Origin: Rhypophila decipiens
Taxonomy: Eukaryota > Ascomycota > Sordariomycetes > Sordariales > Naviculisporaceae
Direction of reading: 5' to 3'
NCBI GenBank assembly: GCA_033297075.1
Contig: MU858052.1
Coordinates: forward strand, 372,001 to 436,000
DNA length: 64,000 nucleotides
The notes below the pieces were generated by a model. The model saw nothing but the letters and a program-made list of their open reading frames with translations, did not search any database and had not been told where the DNA came from. This document shows positions 35,821-48,773 of the stretch, piece after piece (the first letter of the stretch is position 1; the number at the start of each line of letters is the position of its first letter). The translations under genes and the position numbers were made by a program.

Positions 35821-36625
35821 AAAGAGGGAGATGAGAGTAGAGGTGTCTGTCACATTCGATACGGCGTGGGTATTTTCAACAAAGCTGTTAGAGAGCGATT
35901 TACCAGGCGCTTTGTAGTATATAGACCACCGCGGCGGACTGGTGACTGTGTTGATGGTTGGCTTGGCGAGGCCTAGATGATAATAATGATGTACATGCAT
36001 ATGGTTTGCCTATAAAACTGCATTCGATGTCGACTATCCCCATGTCATTATGAACTTTTCGTGTATTGTATCCGTACGTCGGTGGTATCCGTAATACAGT
36101 TTAATTGACAATAACCCGTACTTGGCTCAAAATTGGCAGGTGCCTCCAAAGGGTGGGACAGTCTACAGTGGGCGGTGTAACGCTTGTTTTAAACTTTAAT
36201 ATCAAGGTTGTACAGTTTCCAACTGTTTCTGACTTTTGGAAAAGCCGTCCATGACCGTCTCCCGGGCTGCCGAGATTTCTGGAAGGATAAAACGGCAATG
36301 ATTTTCTTTGTCGTCCGAGGGCGTCGACCTTTACAACTTTAGCCCCTCAGACACTAACGCTGAGAGGGGCCTCCCTGCTTATAACGAGTCCTGACTGCGC
36401 CTTCATCCCTCAACCACCATGTCGTTTCAACACCCGGCGACATCACAGTTTGTTTGACCAACATCAATTCCTTCATCGACTGCCTATTCGACTTCGCTCG
36501 CATATTGCTCATCATTATACCCGCACTCTCTGGGTTTGAGATCCGGCCGGGTCAGACGCGTCCATACCTGGTCACCAACGACGGGAGTTCCACCTCACTT
36601 TCTTAACACATTTACGACAACAGAC
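35821..36625. other. Intergenic region, no gene seen
   Basis: 3' flank of SPO7 and promoter/leader of the phosphatase gene. The final 200 bases are C/T-rich. An in-frame extension without ATG reaches back to 36536. Confidence 0.5.
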
Positions 36626-37606
36626 ATGTCGTCCAGCACGGATCAACAACGGTCATCCAGCTTGGCACGTGGTGTCGTAGCGACAGCAGCCTACACCGCA
36701 CGTCCTCCCAGTCCCCCATACATATACATTCCATCCCTGAATACGGAAGGAAAGGACTCAATATCCATCGTTCCATCCTTCAGCAACATGGACTCAATGC
36801 TGCTCACCAAGGAGGATCTGGAAATCATCACCGGGGGCAAGACGCACATCGCCGTCGACACCTCTAACGAGTGGCGGTACGAGGGACGACGCACGGCCCA
36901 TCCACTCCTGGACTTTCTCTCTCTCGGGCCAATTAGCATGATCCGAGACGAAAGTTTTCTCAAAACCGAGGGCATCACCATGGTTCTTTGCATTCTCGAT
37001 TCGAGAATGGCGGCGACGTTCACGGCCCATCAGAGGAGGGCAGAGGCGCTGGGCATTGCCGCGGACAAAGTCTTCATCGACTCCAAGATGGATCTCTACA
37101 GGAACTTTGAACCAACATTCAAGATGATCAATGACCATCTGCTCAGCGTCTACCGCAGCCAGGCTGTTCAAGTAGGGGGAGGCGCGAACCAGGGGCAGAT
37201 GGCGATCGACAAGACGGCCGAGTTCAAGAGAGGCAAGGTTCTGGTCTGCTGTGAGACGGGCAACGACCGATCTGCCTGTGTTTGCGCGGCCTATATCATG
37301 GCAATCTTTGGGCTGAGTCACGTGCAAGCGATCCAGTTTGTGTCGCTCAAGCGGTTCTCGGCAAACTTTGACGACGACTCGAAGATGGCGCTGCGGTCTT
37401 ACGGCGATATTCTGAAGGCCAAACGAGATGTGGGCGTCGAGTTGCAAGCCTCCTCGGGACATATTTCGCACGGCAAGAGACAGATTGAGGATACTATGGA
37501 TATCTCTGACGACGAGGCTTCGGGCGAGATGGACCATGAGCGCTATGTCGGCCGGGGAGGATTTGTTCCTTTCGTGGATGGCACGACTCAAAGCGAGGTT
37601 TCTTAA
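36626..37606 (+). CDS. STYX/dual-specificity phosphatase-like protein
   Basis: A single exon of 326 residues. The signature loop reads VLVCCETGNDRSACVCAAYI, with Cys209 and Arg215 in the C-x5-R arrangement of protein tyrosine/dual-specificity phosphatases and a Gly at the third loop position. The histidine that normally precedes the catalytic cysteine is replaced by Cys208. STYX proteins proper have lost the cysteine; here it is kept, so activity is possible but unusual chemistry may apply. The preceding block (VFIDSKMDLYRNFEPTFKMI) fits the general-acid loop region. Residues 1-55 are disordered and Ser/Pro-rich, and the C-terminus is acidic (MDISDDEASGEMD). The start ATG at 36626 is the first in frame. 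The substrate is unknown. Confidence 0.75.
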   Translation: MSSSTDQQRSSSLARGVVATAAYTARPPSPPYIYIPSLNTEGKDSISIVPSFSNMDSMLLTKEDLEIITGGKTHIAVDTSNEWRYEGRRTAHPLLDFLSLGPISMIRDESFLKTEGITMVLCILDSRMAATFTAHQRRAEALGIAADKVFIDSKMDLYRNFEPTFKMINDHLLSVYRSQAVQVGGGANQGQMAIDKTAEFKRGKVLVCCETGNDRSACVCAAYIMAIFGLSHVQAIQFVSLKRFSANFDDDSKMALRSYGDILKAKRDVGVELQASSGHISHGKRQIEDTMDISDDEASGEMDHERYVGRGGFVPFVDGTTQSEVS

Positions 37607-38452
37607 TATAGGGTGTGCGAAGCTTGGTCACCGTATTTTTCTCTCTTTTGTTTGTTTGGCAAGTATCCCTGGAGTTGTATGTTTTATACCCCATCTTTTT
37701 TGTTTCTGGCCCAGTGGACGAGGATTTGAGAATCTTGGGGAAGAGTCTCAACAGTTCAAGTCTTCTGTGAGACAAAGCGGAATACTAGTCGCCAATGCTC
37801 TAATATCAGGAAATGGAATAGTGGTCGCGTCTCTACTTCGTGCTATCGCTCATGATTCTGTCTGTATTTAGCTGCTTGGCGAGGTTTGTCTGTGGTCATG
37901 ATTTCCCCATGACTCTAGGTGGATGATCATGGACAGATTGCAACTGTTTGGGCCCGACTCCTCGGCTTGATTCTGAGTTTTGCTTGAGCCTCTTTCTTTT
38001 CCTGATGCTTCTTGGGTTCATTTTCTAGTCGATTCCGATGGGGGCCAGTGTCGGTCCTTCCTGGTGAGAAAGCCAGCCGAGCAGCTTGTATCTCTAACTG
38101 TGTTGCTCCATGCCATTATTCCCTTCAGTCTCATCTTTTCTTCCGTCCAGTCTCTAGCTGATACCGCCAGCTGCCCGAGAGCCGATTAGGGTCAGACCCA
38201 CGTTGCCAGATATTTCGCGGGACCTTGTGTGTTTGTTTATCTGCCACCGCTCTTTCAACTTCGCAACGTGACGTGACTTTATCACAAGCCTCATTCAGAC
38301 CTCTGGGTCACAGCCGACAAGGAACAAAACGACAAGAGACATCCTCCGACTTCGAGATGTGCCCACGACCCTTTTGATTATCCTCGGCCTAGGACCTAGA
38401 GTCATGAACTATCGCGAACAGGAATACCGCAAGACCGAACCGGCAAGCAAAG
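37607..38452. other. Intergenic region, no gene seen
   Basis: T-rich 3' flank of the phosphatase gene, then the leader of the large 1710-residue protein gene. An ATG at 38404 out of frame with the main gene could act as an upstream start. Confidence 0.5.
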
Positions 38453-41400
38453 ATGCAACTACGAGACGCCTCCAGAGCCCAACGGCCGGGAAGGTACCGA
38501 GAATACACCGGGCCGACCGACATCGACCGGCCCACCTTTGTGCACGATGATCCTTCCTTCGATGCCGAGGTCGTGGACCATTGTGCCTTCCCGAGCTTGG
38601 ACATGCACCACCCCGGACCGGGTCCTTCAGCGGTCTGGAAGACGCTCCACACACTGGAAGTGGCAGCTGCGAAACATCCAGTCATTGTCATTAATTGTGA
38701 CCAAGAAGAATCTGACGAGGAAGACTCCGTGTCCGCATCCGAGAACGACGATCAGGTTCAGAACACCCCCCTGGACGAAGATGATGACGACGATCGATGC
38801 TCCTCTGTGGCCGCCGATGTTCCATATCGACTCATTCTTACCGCCAAGGACATGTCGAAGCTGGGCCAAGGGGAGACGGACACAGGACCGAACAATTGTC
38901 TGCCAAGAGACACAAGTACGGACAAGGATGGAGATACGATCATGGAGTCGGCTGTCCAGGGAAGCGGCGGGAATGAGCAGAGGCCCCGCCGTTTCACCGT
39001 GAGTCTCGTCAGGAGACCCAGATCGCCGCTTTCTTTACTTCTCGAGCCCAATCCTTCAGGAAGACGACCCAAAACGGTCTCTCTTGGTCTTCGAGCGCCA
39101 CGGACCGCCGCAGGTTACGATGAGCCCCCTAGCCCCGAGATAGTGTCATCGCCTGTTGAAGGATACTCTTGGGTATGTTTTTCTTCCTTTCCTCTCTTCG
39201 ATTATGGGAAGGCCGCTAGATGGAGACTAACAGTATGGATTTCTCGTCGTCCAGATCAAGGATATCTTCCAACCCGATGCCGACTGGTCAAGGCCATCCT
39301 ATGTCGATGATGACTCGGCCGACGATGAGATACCTCGGGTAAGCGCTTCTTCTCGCTGTTGGCTCACCCCAAAATTTAGTTGAGATTGTTGACGTTGTGA
39401 TCTCCATTATCTAGGTTACGGATGTCTTTAAAACCAATCCAAACTGGACAGACCTCGCCGATGGTGTCAAGTACGTTATCATCTACGACATGACCGAGAA
39501 TGGGCTGTCATTCACTCGAGCCTGCGCTAAACTCGGCCTGGGGTTCGAAGACATGGCGGAAATGATAGAGCTGGTCAGAGTGCAGAGGAGAAAAATCTAC
39601 AAGAACAACAGGGTAATCGCTCAGCAGAATGGCCACTCGGTCCAAGCCTGGCTTGACAAAGATTGCCCGATGGCTCGTGAGGAAGTCCTAGTCACGGATT
39701 TCCTTACAGAAGACGATATCCGGCGAGGCAAAGCCTTTTTGAAGTTCATGGGTCTCCACGATGTGGCAGCAAACATGGGATACTACCTGGGGTCGTCGAT
39801 AGGAGGCGCCGCAAAGGACTACAACATCCCTCTGAATTCGTTCCGGGAGGACGGATGGCAGAGACTGATTCCCCACTTCCTGGTGGGCTGCCAGGAAAAG
39901 GTGGAAATTATGTGGCAGGAATCGGAGAGGCGTCGGAAACAACGTCCGCCCACTATGTCGATCGCGGAGCTTCAAGTTAGGATCGATCCGCCGCCAGACA
40001 CTGTGTGCCCGAAGCGTCTCAAGCCAGACGCCGAAAAGGCTCGTCTCCGTGAGGCGGCGGAGGTTGATACAAGAGAAGTCATGCCTTTGTATCTGGACAA
40101 TTTCCTCCAACCCCTAGATGACGGGGCGATTTTCAACTGGCTGGATGGTACTGTCATCACGTTGGAAGAGCGAGCGCGGATGCTTTGGGAGCTTGAGATG
40201 CAGGCTATACATCGCCCTCGTCTCCCTACTATATTTATAACACCAGCAGGGGGCGAGGAGATCAACGTGGCCCAATATCAGATGAAGGGCCAGCCAGTAG
40301 CTCATGGAGCAAGGCCAATGGATATGGAAGCTGGGCCTTTTGTTGCGCAACGCAGACCTCCAGGTGGACACAATGGGCGTCAGATCACCTCACTTCCCCT
40401 GCATCATGAACAAAGGGAGTCATTGCCGGACGCCAGGCTGTCGTTCTCAGATACTTCCAGAATTACCAGCCTGAACAGGGAAGGTCGCCAGGAAGATGTC
40501 GCCAGCACGGCTCAGCTCGAAAGCAGACGCCGTGCCCCTAGCCGAAGAGAAGACGCTGCAAATGTACTGGAGCCATCACCAGGACTGGAACATGCCGTTG
40601 CCCGTGTATTGAACAAGTATCAGCATTGGCTAAAGCTCCCATCCAAGTCATCTCGCTCATCCCTCAGTCGCAGAAGCCAAAGTCTTGAGTTTAGTCCTGC
40701 GGACGAGGTTGTTCAGACTCCAAATCCGAGGCAGAATAAGAAGAAGCAGGTCCAGTTTGAGGATGAGGATGATTCAGACTACGAAGAAGGTTCTCATAGG
40801 AAAAGGAATAGCCCAGAAAAGAAGGACAAGAGGCACGACGGTACTCCTCGCGCGAGCGGGAGACTGCCTCAGAGTACCGGGGCTAGACGACCTTCGTTGG
40901 ATGATAGTCCAATGCTTGCGAGGCCTCTGCTGCAAATCAGGAACAGGCATATCGTAGTATCTGACGATGATATGGATGATGATGATACGTATGGCTCTCC
41001 TTCAACAGCAAGCCCTTCTTTCACAACACCGAGAGCTCAGCCAACCGCTGCAGGTCATGGTGTAGACACCCAAGCCGTCTTTCGACCAACGCCGAGGAGA
41101 GGAGACCATAGGGCAGAACTTGAGCTTCTGGCAAATAGGATTGCAAGCCGAAGTGTACAAGAACTTGCCAATGAATATTCTCTTCGGCCCGTCAATACTG
41201 ATTCACCTGACATAACAGATACAGCAGAGGAGTCTCCTGCGCCGCCTCGCCGTAGACGTACTCAGGCACATGGAACGGCTGTTGAAAACGAGACGACACC
41301 ATCAACAGCAGATGGTGCGGTACCATCGGAGCCGAGAGTTGCTGGGCTGGGTCAGTCAAACAAAAGTGGAACGGGACAGGCTGGTCGATCTGTTGCAGCA

Positions 41401-43743
41401 ACGCTGGCAGATGCCCCGGTGCTGTCGACGACGACTGGTAGTCAAGAGCCGGAAATATCACCACAGATGACTATGGCCAGCCCGAGATCCAATGCTCGGC
41501 TTCTCCCCATGGATAACCTGACCGGTCAGGACCAAAGCTTTAGCTCAGCTCGCTTTGAGGCCCCAATATCCAGTACCGAACCCCCAATCTCCGTATCAGA
41601 GACTCTTGAGGGTGGCCTAAAAACGGGAAAAGGAGGGAAAGCAGACAGGCCGGTTAAAAAAAGGCCGCCCAGGGGCAAGAAGGCCAATAATGCCGAGAAT
41701 CAGGATGAAGAGAAGGATGTCCCAAAGGCCAAGAATAAACGAAGGAGTGGTGTTTCGGTGGGAGAAGCAAAGCTGGATGACGGATCCAAAGCTGCACCTC
41801 CCAAGCGCAAATCTACCACGCCAATTCCATTACCCGTTCTCACGGGCATCCCAGCTTCTGGAAGTTCGTCGTTGCGTCATAGTTCCCATGTTCGCAAGCC
41901 AACAAGCAGCCTGCGCAACTCGTCAAACTCGGCATCATCTCAAGCCGATTCCGAAGGTCCCGGCCAAGCTCCGTCTGTAACTGCCCCCAGGCTAGAGCCG
42001 AAGGCTATGCTCAGCGAGGAGCAGATTCGTAAGATGGGAGGCGGGAGAGCGGAACTTGAGATTCTCAGGAATCGAGAGAAGGCAAAGTCGGCCGCCGCTT
42101 CTTCTTCGCCTCATTCCGTCAACTCGATTCCTGCGAGACGGTCTGGTTCTTTGGTTGCAGAATCACCCGGTTCTCAGCTCACTTGGCCAACATCTGTCCC
42201 CGCTGCTAGCCAACAGACTGTCGAGTCCAGTCCTCATCTGTCGACGGGCAGTTATGGTGCTTTGCTCGGGCAATCCTCTCCTCCTATGCCTTCCTACCAT
42301 GGTTCGCCCGAGCAATCCCTTTCACAAATGAGCCCGCCTGCTAGACGGGCCGCAAACATCAATATTGGAGCTATGGCTCGAAAGAAGGCTCGGGGGAACA
42401 CGGCCGATTCTGGCCAAGGAGGCACCCAGGCCCAGGCATCTCAGATGATGCCCGCCAAAGTCCCCAATATGCCAATGGCTCAGGGGACGCGTGGGAGCAA
42501 CACAAACGCCAGTGGTGGCTCAAAGCAAACTTCTTCAAGGCCAGCTGTTTCGCCACTCGCAAACCTTCCCGAATACTTTGGCGGTGAGCGAACCACGAGC
42601 TATATCCAGACCCAGGACCAATCCATAAACAAGGCCTTTGGTATCGCCAAGGAAAGGACCCATGGCGTATGTCTGCCATCGGGTGGTAAACGGCCTGGGG
42701 CGCTTGTCCCCAGACCGAGTGCGATTTCCGAGCAATATAATCAGCTTATGTCGGGTCAGAAGATACAAACTGGGGACTCCAGTGCAGCCCGGTCTGAAGG
42801 CTACCCTCCGGGTCTGTCTGGGGGCGTGCAGAATACTCTCCCGTCCCAGAGGGGTACCTTTTCCGCTGGAATGTCACCGATGGCCGGCAACGACACAGCT
42901 CACAATGCTAGACTGGTAACTGGGACTGGGCCGTCTGGCTTTAATACCGGGGTTGGAGCAGGAAACCCAAATGCCGATGGCTATTTTGGTGGTGGTAGCT
43001 ATCTGTCTGGGCGACCTGGGGGCCTGAATACGTTCTCACCAACACGGGTACCTATGCCAATGGTGCCTTCTTCACCGGAACAGGTCCAGGCGTATCTTCA
43101 GCGTCAGGCGCAACTCCACGGATATCCATTTAGTATGGGACAGAGACAAGGTATGAGCATAAGGCCACCACAAGCACCAGGGGGCCCACCGCCTCGGTGG
43201 AACATGCAAACCGTGGATATCGGACAGCCCTTTTTGGAAGGCAGCTTGAATGACAACCTAGGAGTTGGATGGCTGAATCAGACCCAGGCCCAGAACCAAG
43301 CTCAAGCTCAGCAACAGCCGGATTTTGGGTTTACTTTTGGACAATCAGGTTCAGATTCCGGTGGTTTTCTGTTGCAGGGCCAGGGCCAGGGCCAGAACCA
43401 GAACCAGAACCACCAGAACAACTTCTTCCAGCAGGAGCTGGACGCTGCTGCTTCCCCGGGTCAGGCCCAGGGCGAGACTCAGTCCACGTCGACGTTTACT
43501 GACTTGTTGGGTAGCACAGGGATGGAGTTTAATTTTGATATTCAGGTTGATCTAGGGACCGGGGCTAACATGGCTGGTGGCGGTGGTGGTGGGTTGGATC
43601 TGGATGTCGATATGGATATGGGAATTGGTGCTATTGATCCGAGGATTTTGGGAGATATGGGCGGCGATGATATGGGCGATGTGGATATGTTGCCGGATGT
43701 GGGAGATCTGGGAGGGTTGGGGGACATGGATATGGAGACGTGA
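38453..43743 (+). CDS. Large low-complexity protein of 1710 residues, unknown function
   Basis: Three exons, 38453-39172, 39255-39338 and 39415-43743, all joined in phase 0. I do not recognise the family. About residues 241-400 look folded and conserved: the motifs IKDIFQPDADW (exon 2) and VTDVFKTNPNW (start of exon 3) resemble each other, followed by an alpha-helical stretch (GLSFTRACAKLGLGFEDMAEM, VQRRKIYKNN) that could bind DNA or protein. The rest is disordered. It has basic, Ser-rich patches in the middle (KKRPPRGKKANNAENQDEEK), Gln/Pro/Gly-rich sequence after 1400 with QGQGQGQNQNQN, and a C-terminus of Asp/Met/Gly repeats ending DMDMET. This layout, charged middle plus Gln-rich and acidic tail, is like that of fungal nuclear regulators, but that is only inference. 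An alternative acceptor at 39234 would add seven residues in frame. Confidence 0.75.
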
Positions 43744-43842
43744 ACTACATAGCCTCACCGTCTCTGAGCCGAGGTAGCTTGGTCGCAGCCCTTATCGGTG
43801 AAGGTACACTTGGGATTTGGTCTCTTTCTTTTCATAGGTGAC

Positions 43843-43880
<38 letters not shown>

Positions 43881-46800
43881 CAATGGTGATGGATAATGAA
43901 AATCACAAATTTAGTTTGGGTGGTTTGGCGATGGTTTTCTTTTTTCTTTCTTTGTTCCGCTGGTACCTACCTCTATGGACGGCGAAATCTTGAAGTGGCA
44001 CGGGGCCTGGGCTATTGCAGAGCATTTTATTTAGTCGAGTATGAGGATCTGGACTTGCTGGACAGATGATGCGGGATCTACAAATCTCGTGTCCTAGCTA
44101 CGAGACGAGACGGAAATCGTGATAGTTCGCTACCTGTATACCAATGGAATATATGGCGTTGCTTTATGGATACTTGCTCCTCTTGACTGCCTATTTGTAA
44201 TGTGTGTGTTTGTGTGTGTGGCTGTTATCCCCTTGCATCCTTTCAGAAGATGGAATCTATGTCTGTCAGTCTGTGTACATACGGGCTCGTGATGCTTTCT
44301 AGCCGCGCGAAGGCGAGAAAAAATCTGAAAAGGCTATCTTGCATACTGGAGGTAGGTAGTATCGACTTCATGTATATGCATTGTGTGCTTTTGTTGGTGT
44401 TTGTTGGTGTGCTGCCCCATGTACATACATACATGTATGTCACCATGCTGTGTACATCAGTTTATATATTCCTGGCCAGACTAATTGTCATCTTACACTC
44501 TGCTTTTATCACATTCATACTACGCTGTGATTGTTGTTGTTGTGAGCTTTTGTCGTTTTCAGCTCAGTCTTGCCCGCTTCTTACTGTGGAAAAAGAATTA
44601 AGCTTACGATGAAGAGTGAGTTTTACACAACACGGGAGTGTGCCCTGATGTTCTTCTATTTTGTTGTAGTAACTACCTACTGGTTGTCTTTCTCACCCCT
44701 GAACCCCTTTCTGCAAGTTATATGCATGTGTGTATGTGTATGTATGTGGTGGACGTATATTGGTCCGTTTGTCTATCTTTCGATGTACGTACCTACCTCG
44801 GACATGGAAATCTGCCTTTTTCAAAAATGGGTACAGATTCCGCCATGTATATCTACATCCTTTATATCACCACCTCAGGCGTAGATCAAGTTGTGGAGAC
44901 CATGTCCTACATTGTCATCACCGGCCGGTTCAGCTTGCCATACTTTGCCTGTAAATATCAGTGCAGTGTATCCTTTTTTGCCTCCCTTTCCCGAGTTGGG
45001 AGGTTGGATGAAGGAAGAAGAATTATCTTAAACCTCAGACTTGGGGGCTGTCATCGTGTCGGCGATGTTGGTGGTCTGGGTCTTACTCAACAACCACCCG
45101 CTACTAACAGCTTATGCCCCTCTTGTAGCTTTGGGTGACAGATCTCTGAGGTTCTTTTATCCCCAGATGGTAAGTGGAAAAGGAAGGAAGACATGCAGGT
45201 CCTAAAGAGTTCCGCCAGCCACGGGGGTAGCGATGGACGACATCATGGGGGCGTTATCGTCACTTTCGACATGGACAGGTACGTACGTACATACCTTACC
45301 TAGATAGTAAGATGGGAATTCGGGAGACATGTCGCCTTATCGTCGAGGCTGAACAGAGTGGGAATCTCGCCTTCTTTTACTTGTCGTGGAATTGTTCCAT
45401 GCATGGAACCGGTCAATATTGAATGCATGGTGGGCTAACATGTCGGCTATCTGCAGTACCGGGGGTCCAAGACAAGCGAGCCCGGCCGGGAAAGAATCAT
45501 TCTAGAAGTTCTTCAGAAAATGGAGGCAAACGAAGTCGTTCGTCTCCACGTGTAAATGATAGATTGAAGTGGGAGACAGGGGTCAGGTCTAGTGGGGAGT
45601 AGGAAAGGGGAAAGGAAGTAAGAATGGGAAAGAATATCTTCAACGCCACACAGCTGCGTCAAACGTGGCGGCGCGCAGAAAGTATTCAGATCGAAACTTG
45701 AGCTGTGATACAAGCACGGATAGGTTGTTGAGGAAGCAAGTCGTGATGTTTAAACCGTTCTGAGGCTCGGTGAGGTAGCCATTTCTTCTTTGAAGCCACT
45801 GCTCCAGTTCCCAAGTCATAAAACACGGGTACTACACATGGGTAGGTAACGGATAGATACATCGTCAGCTTGACACCATTATGAGGCTTGACGCGAGGCA
45901 CGATGCACCTGTAACGATATCGAGGGGCAGTGTAATGGAATTTGGGGGTTTGGTAGCTGCTATGAAAATAAACACCCAACGAATGAATCCTTTCGATGTA
46001 CCATCAGTATCCGTACACAACATTTCATCCGGAGGAAAGTGTCACCAACTTTGATGAAGTGCGACTCTCTGGCCAAGATGAACCGACATTGGAGTGACAT
46101 AGCTACAGCCTCTCAGAGATCTGATAATGAGGGACAGAAAAATAGGGGTAACTTTAAAAAAAGCCTCAAAATGAACAACCCCACCTACCTTATCTCTGCG
46201 AAGTAAATTAGGTTATTCTAGAAGGAGTGTCACTCCGCTTGTGTATTTCGTGGGGAAGCTGCCCAGAGGTCTCATCTCATTGAACCTTGAATTGCCATTC
46301 CACTTTCCAGTTCCCAGTCCCGGGAAACTTTGAACGTCATCTTTGCCAGAGCCGAGGATCATGGATCAAGTGTGCAGCCTGTTACCAAGGGTCTGAATAT
46401 CATCAACTGCACGGGGAACGCTTAATAAGCCGGACGAACGACCAAGTACCAAATATCAGCCGGGTATTTTTCATGGGGGGCGTAAAGCCGTAAAGGAGGT
46501 CTACGCCTCCTGCTCAACAGATCTTTCCGCTTGATGGCGGACTAGCTGTTCCTATCCGCATCTGCATCTCTACCAGTCCGCAGATACAACACCTCTGCAA
46601 CAAAAGGACCGCTGCAGTGATTCCAGATGTTGCGGCAACCTCAAGGGGCCATAGCCAAGTCGGGCCTGGCCGCCCACGGGATCCAAGTATAAACTCCTTG
46701 TGTCTCGGCGATATTTAGGAACTCTCGCGTTGCAGATACATACATACGAGAGCTGAGAATTTGCAAAGTGCTCCGCCTTGAGCAATCCGGAGATGTCACT

Positions 46801-48773
46801 TGAGATGTTGTGCCCGTGTCCCCAGGCTGCGCCGTACGGTATACACTGGCCAGAAATCGACGCCTGACATATCCCGAGTGCAGAAGCCTCAAGAAGTGGC
46901 TTCGATGGTTGGCGGCGCGGACGGCCAAATATTTAGCGCACAGGACCGCAAGGCATGGGCGGGCCACCGTCTCAGTAGCACTGGTATGTACCGGTACATG
47001 TACAGATACGCATGAGTGGACGTCGGATAAACTTGGCGTTTACCCGACTCTTAAGCTTATTCGCATCGAGGGAACCCGATATCTGGTGTCGTGTGCGCAG
47101 ATACCTTCGCTGACACCTACCTTTACAAGAAAAAGTCACCGGCCACGGCAGCGCTCGCAACGTCCTACTCCAACGGCTGGCGAACGGGCTGAGGCGGCGC
47201 CTCGTCGCGTGTAGATAGCTGATCTGGCGGGGCTGCGGGCGTTGGTGATCCCTTGATGGCTTACAACACTCCAGCAGCAGTGCTTTGCCTCCTAGTCGTG
47301 TGTCCTACTGCAACTCTTATATTGCGCAGCGAATATTCGGCCGGTATGGGCATCCCATCCCGCAAAAATTCTCCAAGATGAAAAGAAGGCCGTTGACTGC
47401 ATAGAAGCGACTTAGACGACGCTCGGCACGACGATGATAGGGCCAGCCTGGCCTAGCAGCGGTCCGGCGGCTCCTGCAAGGGAAAACATCGCCTTTGAGC
47501 CAGTGGTGAGCGGCCTGGCCCTGGATCTTGCAGTTCGACTGCAGTCAGGACTCGTCCAGCGGCATTCGTGCAGGCCAGGTACCTTCTTGTGAGATCCCGA
47601 GCTCACTTGTTTCCCCAATGTGATGAGAAGTTATCGTCGCCAATGGCCTGTCAACCACGGCCTATGTACAGCGTATGTCCGGGTATCGTATCGTACTGTA
47701 ATATGTACAGCATTACCCCCCAACGGGATGTCTGATGGCTGCAATGTAAATCCGTAGCTCGGGCGTAGGTGGGATGAATGTAGCTTTGAGGTGGACTCAA
47801 TATCCGCAACCATGTCGATTTTACCTTGGCGGCATCCCAATTAATTCGAGCTCTGCACTTGTAGCACTCCAAGGCCAGAGCTAGTCAAGCCGTCGGCAAC
47901 GGGACAGACAACGCTGTTGATCAGAACGAGAAGAACAGAAGGACAGCCCAAGGGTTGGAAGTTCTAATTCCATGTGCAATGAATTTATAGACAAATCCAA
48001 ACCGTGTGACATTGGCCGGGAAAACTCAGCGCAGAGTCCAGTTGATCAACCCAAAATGGGGAGACCACCCCAAGTTCCAAATTCGACCAGGTCCACCCGC
48101 AGCCAATCAGAGAGCAGAGCGACCCCCGGTCTACCACACCCGACCCCCTTGACAGGGAAGGCACACGGACCCCTTCTTTTTTAGCGTGCTTTCTGGGATG
48201 GGAAGAGCAACTCGCACTGCACAAGAGCTGCACACTGCACGCTGGCTGGCTCTTCTCTCAAGACTGGCTGCAACCTTCCTTTTACCTACCTTTCGCTCTC
48301 TGTGCAAACTGGAACACACCTCCAACTTTCACAGGAAAAAAAAACCGCTTCGATCCTTATTCTGCAGCTTTCTCTTTCCACAATAAAGGCCCCTCCTCAA
48401 TTCCACCTCGGCGGAACGTGATATTTTTTGCGAATCGCTCTGGTTTTTCCAGTCAATATCCCAACTGCTAGGTCAACCCTGTCGCTCGATCCACCGGGGA
48501 GGTTCCCACAGCGACAGCTTATAGCGCGACCGGCTTTATCCACAGCGAACGACCCCATCGAAACTTCACCTTGTTAAACCGTCCCGGGCCCCATTGGCAT
48601 CATCCCTTCCTGAAAACAATCACGATCGCGACCGGCATCCTCTGCTCCGCTGCGAGTCCGATTCCCCGCCCTTGACTGTCGCTCCAGATCGGCGTTTTTC
48701 CTCACCAAAATACCAACACCCCGGAACAACTTGACTGTTTGAATCTCGCGGGTCCAATTATCCAATCGCGACA
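43744..48773. other. Gene-poor 5-kb region upstream of ras
   Basis: No protein gene recognised. It holds a GAT microsatellite (43843-43880), TG-rich tracts near 44200-44220, and several ACCTACCT/AGGTAGGT words (43965-43972, 44350-44359, 44791-44798, 46183-46190, 47115-47122, 48284-48291). Frames such as 44202-44612 and 46810-47214 are Cys- or Arg-rich translations typical of non-coding DNA. The last 500 bases before the ras start are C/T-rich like a long fungal 5' leader. Confidence 0.45.
43843..43880 (+). repeat. (GAT)n microsatellite
   Basis: An uninterrupted run of about 12.7 GAT units, 100 bases after the stop of the 1710-residue protein gene, likely within its 3' UTR. Confidence 0.9.

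Noticed and set aside
16000..36000. Idea of a secondary-metabolite cluster around the MFS, GNAT and phospholipase genes
   Set aside because: No polyketide synthase, peptide synthetase, terpene cyclase, P450 or pathway regulator is present.
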